From the NCBI RefSeq assembly GCF_007829335.1, contig NZ_VIWO01000001.1, positions 992,001 through 1,056,000 on the forward strand: 64,000 nt of DNA. Direction: 5' to 3'. The stretch's first letter is position 1, and every line of letters begins with the position of its first letter. The position numbers and the translations under genes were made by a program. The stretch comes from Chitinophaga polysaccharea. GTDB lineage: Bacteria; Bacteroidota; Bacteroidia; Chitinophagales; Chitinophagaceae. The notes beneath the pieces were generated by a model. That model was not told the origin of the DNA and did not search any database. It saw nothing but the letters and a program-made list of their open reading frames with translations. Positions 60,087-64,000 of this stretch are shown here, piece after piece.

Positions 60087-60491
60087 TTGGCACCCTTAAC
60101 CGTTCTGAGCACGAGAAAGAAGGCGCAGTCACGCCTGACCAGAGAAAGTGAAATTTTTACCACCATCATCAAGGCCATACAGGATAAGAAGGGGGAAAAT
60201 ATCGTATCCCTGGATCTACGCCAGATTCCTGAAGCTGTGGCCGATTTCTTTATCATATGTGAAGCCAATTCCGGCACCCAGGTGAAAGCTATTGCTGATT
60301 ATGTGTCAGAGCAGGTGGAGTTGCAGACATCTGAGGAACCGTATAAACACGAAGGATTTAGTTCACAAAACTGGGTTTTGGTGGATTATGTGAATGTTGT
60401 TGTTCATATATTCCAACCTGAAAACAGGAGATTCTATAATCTGGAAGAAATGTGGAGCGATGCCGATAGAATGGACCACGTAGAAAACTGA
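60087..60491 (+). CDS. rsfS: Ribosome silencing factor RsfS
   Basis: 134 residues from TTG 60087; a stop codon at 60069 and no ATG upstream make it the only good start. IIKAIQDKKGENIVSLDLRQIPEAVADFFIICEANSGTQVKAIADYVSEQVE and EGFSSQNWVLVDYVNVVVHIFQPENRRFYNLEEMWSDAD are the RsfS/DUF143 pattern. It binds ribosomal protein L14 and blocks subunit joining when nutrients run low. ftsH follows after 76 bases. Confidence 0.94.
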   Translation: MAPLTVLSTRKKAQSRLTRESEIFTTIIKAIQDKKGENIVSLDLRQIPEAVADFFIICEANSGTQVKAIADYVSEQVELQTSEEPYKHEGFSSQNWVLVDYVNVVVHIFQPENRRFYNLEEMWSDADRMDHVEN

Positions 60492-60567
60492 GTATAACAG
60501 TTGTTTTAGAATTTAATTATTCATATTATTCTGATTGCAATAAATATCCGTAAAGGAGCGTAAGATT

Positions 60568-62598
60568 ATGGAAAAAGGAGGCAATAACTTCAACAAGGGT
60601 TCAGAGAAATCACCTAAGAAAGGACCGAAGTTCAATATATACTGGGTATATGCCTTTATTGGTGTAGCCCTGCTCGCAATGAACATTTTTGGCGATTTCA
60701 AGTCCCCCACCAAAGAAATCTCCTTCCAGGAGTTTCAGGTAAATTATCTGAAACCCGGAGATGTAGATAAGCTGGTGGTTGTAAACAAGAAATATGTAGA
60801 AGTCTACATAAAACCAGACTCTTTAAAAGAAGCCAAGTTTAACGGCGTTAACAAGAGCAGATTTGGTGGTGATAACCCCGGTCCGCATTTCCGTTTTACG
60901 ATAGGCAGTGAAGAGAGTTTTAAGAAAGATATTGACAAAGCCCAGGAAGGTATCCCGGTAGAAAACCAGGTAAAGATATCTTACGATGAGCGCCAAAGCT
61001 GGTTTGAACCAATATTCCAGCTGTTGTTGCCAATTATCCTGATCATTGGCTTATGGATATTGCTGATGCGTAAAATGGGCGGTCCTGCCGGTGGCAGCGG
61101 CGGCCCGGGTGGTATCTTCAATATCGGTAAATCCAAAGCTACCCTGTTCGATAAAGGCACCCGTGTGAATATCACTTTCAACGACGTAGCCGGTTTGGAC
61201 GAAGCTAAGGTAGAAGTAATGGAAATCGTGGATTTCCTGAAGAATCCTAAAAAATATACCTCTCTGGGAGGTAAAATTCCTAAAGGTGCGTTACTGGTAG
61301 GCCCTCCGGGAACTGGTAAAACACTGCTGGCGAAGGCGATGGCAGGAGAAGCGCAGGTTCCTTTCTTCTCTATGTCCGGTTCCGACTTTGTGGAGCTGTT
61401 TGTAGGGGTGGGCGCCAGCCGTGTACGCGACCTGTTTAAACAAGCCCGTGAGAAAGCGCCTTGTATCATTTTCATCGATGAAATTGATGCGATTGGCCGC
61501 GCCAGGGGTAAGAACGTGATGATGAGCAACGATGAGCGGGAAAATACCCTGAACCAGTTGCTGGTAGAAATGGATGGTTTCGGAACAGACAGTGGTATCA
61601 TTATCCTGGCTGCTACCAACCGCCCCGATGTACTGGATAGTGCATTGTTACGCCCAGGCCGTTTCGACCGTCAGATTTCTATCGATAAACCAGACCTGGC
61701 CGGAAGAGAAACCATTTTTGAGGTACACCTGAAGCCCATCAAAACTTCCCCTAACCTGGATGTGAAGAAACTGGCTTCAATGACCCCTGGCTTTGCCGGA
61801 GCAGATATCGCCAACGTATGTAACGAAGCTGCCCTGATCGCGGCCCGTAAGGGTAAAATGCAGGTGGAAATGGATGACTTCAATGATGCCATTGACCGTG
61901 TAATCGGTGGTTTGGAAAAAAAGAATAAGATCATTTCTCCGGAAGAAAAAGAAGTCATCGCTTACCACGAAGCAGGTCACGCCATCTGTGGCTGGCACCT
62001 GGAACATGCTAACCCATTGGTGAAAGTAACCATCGTTCCCCGTGGCGTAGCAGCACTTGGTTATGCGCAATATCTCCCGAAAGAACAATACCTGTACAAT
62101 ACCGAACAACTGCTCGATGATATCTGCATGACCCTCGGTGGCCGCGCGGTAGAAGAGCTGGTATTTGGTAAAATTTCCACCGGTGCACAAAACGACCTGC
62201 AGGTAATTACCCGTATGGCCTATGCAATGGTAACTGTTTATGGTATGAACGATAAAGTGGGTAATGTATCTTTCTATGATCCCAACAGCGACCAGTCATT
62301 CACTAAGCCTTACTCTGAAGAAACATCCAAGATGATTGATGATGAAGTAAGAAAACTGATTGCTGCCGCTTATGTCAGAACAAAAGACCTGTTGACCGAA
62401 AAAATGGACCAGGTAAAGATACTGGCAGAAGAGCTGTTGAAGAAAGAAGTGTTGTATCAGGCCGACCTGGAAAGACTGATCGGTAAACGTCCATACGACG
62501 TACACCGGGAACATCCAATGAGTAAAGAAGGTATGACTACTGATGGCGTTCATCCGTCAGATATCATCAACCCTTCTCCATCACCAGCTAATGCGTAA
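60568..62598 (+). CDS. ftsH: FtsH, membrane-bound ATP-dependent zinc protease
   Basis: 676 residues. Two helices ([20 protein letters not shown] and [19 protein letters not shown]) flank a periplasmic domain. The AAA+ module has Walker A GPPGTGKT (about 245-252), Walker [12 protein letters not shown] and the second region of homology [21 protein letters not shown]. The protease site is HEAGH (about 468-472) with a third Zn ligand in the later D residue region. It degrades misfolded membrane proteins and regulators. rsfS upstream and a LUD protein downstream share the strand. Confidence 0.97.
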   Translation: MEKGGNNFNKGSEKSPKKGPKFNIYWVYAFIGVALLAMNIFGDFKSPTKEISFQEFQVNYLKPGDVDKLVVVNKKYVEVYIKPDSLKEAKFNGVNKSRFGGDNPGPHFRFTIGSEESFKKDIDKAQEGIPVENQVKISYDERQSWFEPIFQLLLPIILIIGLWILLMRKMGGPAGGSGGPGGIFNIGKSKATLFDKGTRVNITFNDVAGLDEAKVEVMEIVDFLKNPKKYTSLGGKIPKGALLVGPPGTGKTLLAKAMAGEAQVPFFSMSGSDFVELFVGVGASRVRDLFKQAREKAPCIIFIDEIDAIGRARGKNVMMSNDERENTLNQLLVEMDGFGTDSGIIILAATNRPDVLDSALLRPGRFDRQISIDKPDLAGRETIFEVHLKPIKTSPNLDVKKLASMTPGFAGADIANVCNEAALIAARKGKMQVEMDDFNDAIDRVIGGLEKKNKIISPEEKEVIAYHEAGHAICGWHLEHANPLVKVTIVPRGVAALGYAQYLPKEQYLYNTEQLLDDICMTLGGRAVEELVFGKISTGAQNDLQVITRMAYAMVTVYGMNDKVGNVSFYDPNSDQSFTKPYSEETSKMIDDEVRKLIAAAYVRTKDLLTEKMDQVKILAEELLKKEVLYQADLERLIGKRPYDVHREHPMSKEGMTTDGVHPSDIINPSPSPANA

Positions 62599-62606
62599 AT
62601 AGCGAT

Positions 62607-63242
62607 ATGAAGATTTCTCCTGCTAAGGAAAATATTCTGAAGAGAGTACGGAATGCGTTAAGTCAGTCAGTACAGTTGCCCTTCCCAAATTCGGAGGGCA
62701 ACTCTTCTGTTTTCAGAACTGAGAATGAGAGCCTGGAATTAAAGTTTGCGGAGGAATTTAGCCGCTTGCAGGGGAAGTTTGTTTACTGTACCAGTAAAGG
62801 TGAAATGATGGACAGTTTGCGTGCGCTTTGTGAAAATAAAGAGTGGCACAACGTATACTGTCAAACACCTGCTCTGTTGAAAACGATTCGGCCCGAAGAA
62901 CTGCCGGTACTGAACCAGGGCTCTATGCATGAAGCGGATGCTGCTATCACGGACTGTGAATACCTGGTAGCCCGTACAGGCACGGTGGTATTGAGTGCGG
63001 CCCAACCCAGCGGAAGGGCTTTACCGGTATATGCGCCGGTGCATATCATGATCGCCTATACACACCAACTGGTTTTTGACCTGAAAGATGCACTCAGTAA
63101 ACTGAGAGATAAATATGGCAACGACCTCCCGTCGGCCATTTCCTTTGCCACAGGTCCAAGCCGTACGGCCGACATCGAAAAAACATTGGTGGTCGGTATT
63201 CACGGCCCCAAAGAAGTATACGTATTTTTAGTAGACGAGTAG
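62607..63242 (+). CDS. LutC/YkgG-type LUD domain protein
   Basis: 211 residues. The LUD domain is clear in EADAAITDCEYLVARTGTVVLSAAQPSGRALPVYAPVHIMIAYTHQLVFDL and LPSAISFATGPSRTADIEKTLVVGIHGPKEVYVFLVDE. LutC works with LutA and LutB in lactate use in Bacillus; here no lutA or lutB is nearby, so another role is possible. It starts 8 bases after ftsH. Palindrome C follows 8 bases beyond its stop. Confidence 0.92.
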   Translation: MKISPAKENILKRVRNALSQSVQLPFPNSEGNSSVFRTENESLELKFAEEFSRLQGKFVYCTSKGEMMDSLRALCENKEWHNVYCQTPALLKTIRPEELPVLNQGSMHEADAAITDCEYLVARTGTVVLSAAQPSGRALPVYAPVHIMIAYTHQLVFDLKDALSKLRDKYGNDLPSAISFATGPSRTADIEKTLVVGIHGPKEVYVFLVDE

Positions 63243-63249
63243 ATAAAAC

Positions 63250-63334
63250 AGCTTTTAGTATTTAGCCATTATACTTTGGTGAAACGAGCGATTTTCGTTT
63301 TCTCACCGGAGAATAACGCTAAATACTAAAAGCT
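63250..63334. repeat. Palindrome C between LUD and lpxH-like genes
   Basis: Perfect 17-bp arms AGCTTTTAGTATTTAGC (63250-63266) and GCTAAATACTAAAAGCT (63318-63334). The 51-base centre has further imperfect pairing (GGTGA/TCACC, ACGA/TCGT). It begins 8 bases after a stop codon, as do palindromes A and B, but shares no clear core with them. Confidence 0.75.
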
Positions 63335-63348
63335 TCATAATTTTAAGA

Positions 63349-64000
63349 ATGGACATTCATTTACCAGCCCGAAAGAAAGTATATTTTGCCTCTGATTTTC
63401 ATCTGGGAGTTCCTAATGCCGCTGCCAGCCGGGAACGGGAAAAGCTGTTGTTACAATGGCTCGACCAGGTGGAGGCAGATGCAGCGCATATTTTCCTGGT
63501 AGGTGATATTTTCGACTTCTGGTTTGAATATAAACATGTGATCCCGAAAGGGTATACCCGCATATTAGGCCGGTTGGCAACATTGAGCGATAAAGGTATT
63601 GGCATCTCTGTATTTATCGGTAACCATGATATGTGGATGAACGGATATTTTGAAGATGAACTGAATATCCCTGTATATTATGAACCACAAACCTATACCA
63701 TAGGCGCCAAAAAATTTTATATAGGTCATGGCGATGGCCTGGGCCCTGGAGATCATGGATATAAAATGCTCAAGAAGGTTTTCAGGAACCCCGTTTGCCG
63801 CTGGTTATTTTCTGCTATCCATCCATGGGTGGGGATCTCCCTGGCCAATTACTTCAGCCGTAAGAGCCGTGCTGCAGCCGGACAGGAGTTGGAACATTTC
63901 CTGGGCGCAGAAAATGAATGGCTGGCTATTTACAGCAAGGAAATATTGCAAAAAGAACACTTCGATTATTTCATATTTGGTCACCGGCACTTGCCGTTGG
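63349..64000 (+). CDS. UDP-2,3-diacylglucosamine diphosphatase-like metallophosphoesterase (5' part)
   Basis: 217 codons from ATG 63349 are visible and the frame is open at the window end. All calcineurin-type metal motifs seen: FASDFHLG (DxH), LVGDIFDFWFEY (GDxxD), IGNHDMWM (GNHD), IGHGDGLGPGDHGY (HGD) and FGHRHLP (GHxH) at the very end. The LpxH/LpxG family cleaves UDP-2,3-diacylglucosamine in lipid A synthesis; Bacteroidota members are of this kind. The C-terminus lies beyond the window. Confidence 0.9.
   Translation, partial: MDIHLPARKKVYFASDFHLGVPNAAASREREKLLLQWLDQVEADAAHIFLVGDIFDFWFEYKHVIPKGYTRILGRLATLSDKGIGISVFIGNHDMWMNGYFEDELNIPVYYEPQTYTIGAKKFYIGHGDGLGPGDHGYKMLKKVFRNPVCRWLFSAIHPWVGISLANYFSRKSRAAAGQELEHFLGAENEWLAIYSKEILQKEHFDYFIFGHRHLPL

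Noticed and set aside
1..64000. tRNA, rRNA, CRISPR, insertion sequences, prophage
   Set aside because: Looked for while reading; no tRNA-like cloverleaf, no direct-repeat array, no transposase or integrase frame was seen.

Overview
The window is ordinary chromosomal DNA of a member of the Bacteroidota, most likely family Chitinophagaceae (Chitinophaga-like). The signs are an alternative complex III/caa3-type oxidase locus, a gldKLMN type IX secretion/gliding operon, many Bacteroidota-only families (DUF3341, DUF4197, DUF4271, DUF4783, DUF2911, DUF6263), outer-membrane lipoproteins, and repeated -7 promoter boxes of the TAnnTTTG type that Bacteroidota sigma-ABfr uses. I see no rRNA, tRNA, CRISPR array, insertion sequence or phage gene. 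The genus assignment is inference.

Layout. 1-10254: respiratory locus actC(partial)-actD-actE-actF-coxB-coxA, then ctaB, two subunit III genes, subunit IV, SCO, DUF420 and a small CxxC membrane protein. 10277-16717: mixed small operons (GNAT; protoglobin-DUF2024-MarR; ClC-type channel; SMR pump; alkD-meaB; Lon substrate-binding domain protein). 16886-25939: outer-membrane protein, lptC, csaA, DPP4-type peptidase, lysS, UspA, DUF4197. 26002-36013: flavin reductase/FAH operon, serine hydrolase, fatty-acid hydroxylase, DUF6263 operon, TIGR02757, cystathionine gamma-synthase, DUF2911, AcpH, PepSY-like. 36143-42628: deoxyhypusine-synthase-like enzyme, hemW, DUF4271, hemD, DUF255 thioredoxin protein. 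42900-47722: gldK-gldL-gldM-gldN. 47819-58349: Crp/Fnr, DinB, uvrC, gpmI, nadC-lipid kinase-SUI1, aldo/keto reductase-AraC. 58350-59182: decayed region. 59183-64000: birA, rsfS, ftsH, lutC-like, lpxH-like (cut off by the window end).

How the genes work together: the first 10 kb move electrons from menaquinol through ACIII to oxygen and include the heme and copper assembly factors. gldKLMN form the trans-envelope motor and ring of the type IX secretion system. lptC and the lpxH-like gene serve lipopolysaccharide. hemD and hemW serve tetrapyrrole handling. rsfS, ftsH, lysS and SUI1 serve translation and quality control.

The most interesting signal is outside the genes. Four dispersed, same-strand copies (19591, 19874, 22410, 33691) of a ~135-bp unit each combine an upstream box pair with fixed spacing, a TAnnTTTG-like promoter box, a conserved core AGGTTTTTCATAGGATATGG and a covarying stem-loop followed by a T-run. 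They look like a family of tiny autonomous transcription units (small RNAs or micro-ORFs). Second are long intergenic palindromes just behind stop codons (24101, 56196, 63250), two of which share a loop core. Third are genes whose -7 box lies only four bases before ATG (51451, 58349), which predicts leaderless mRNAs.
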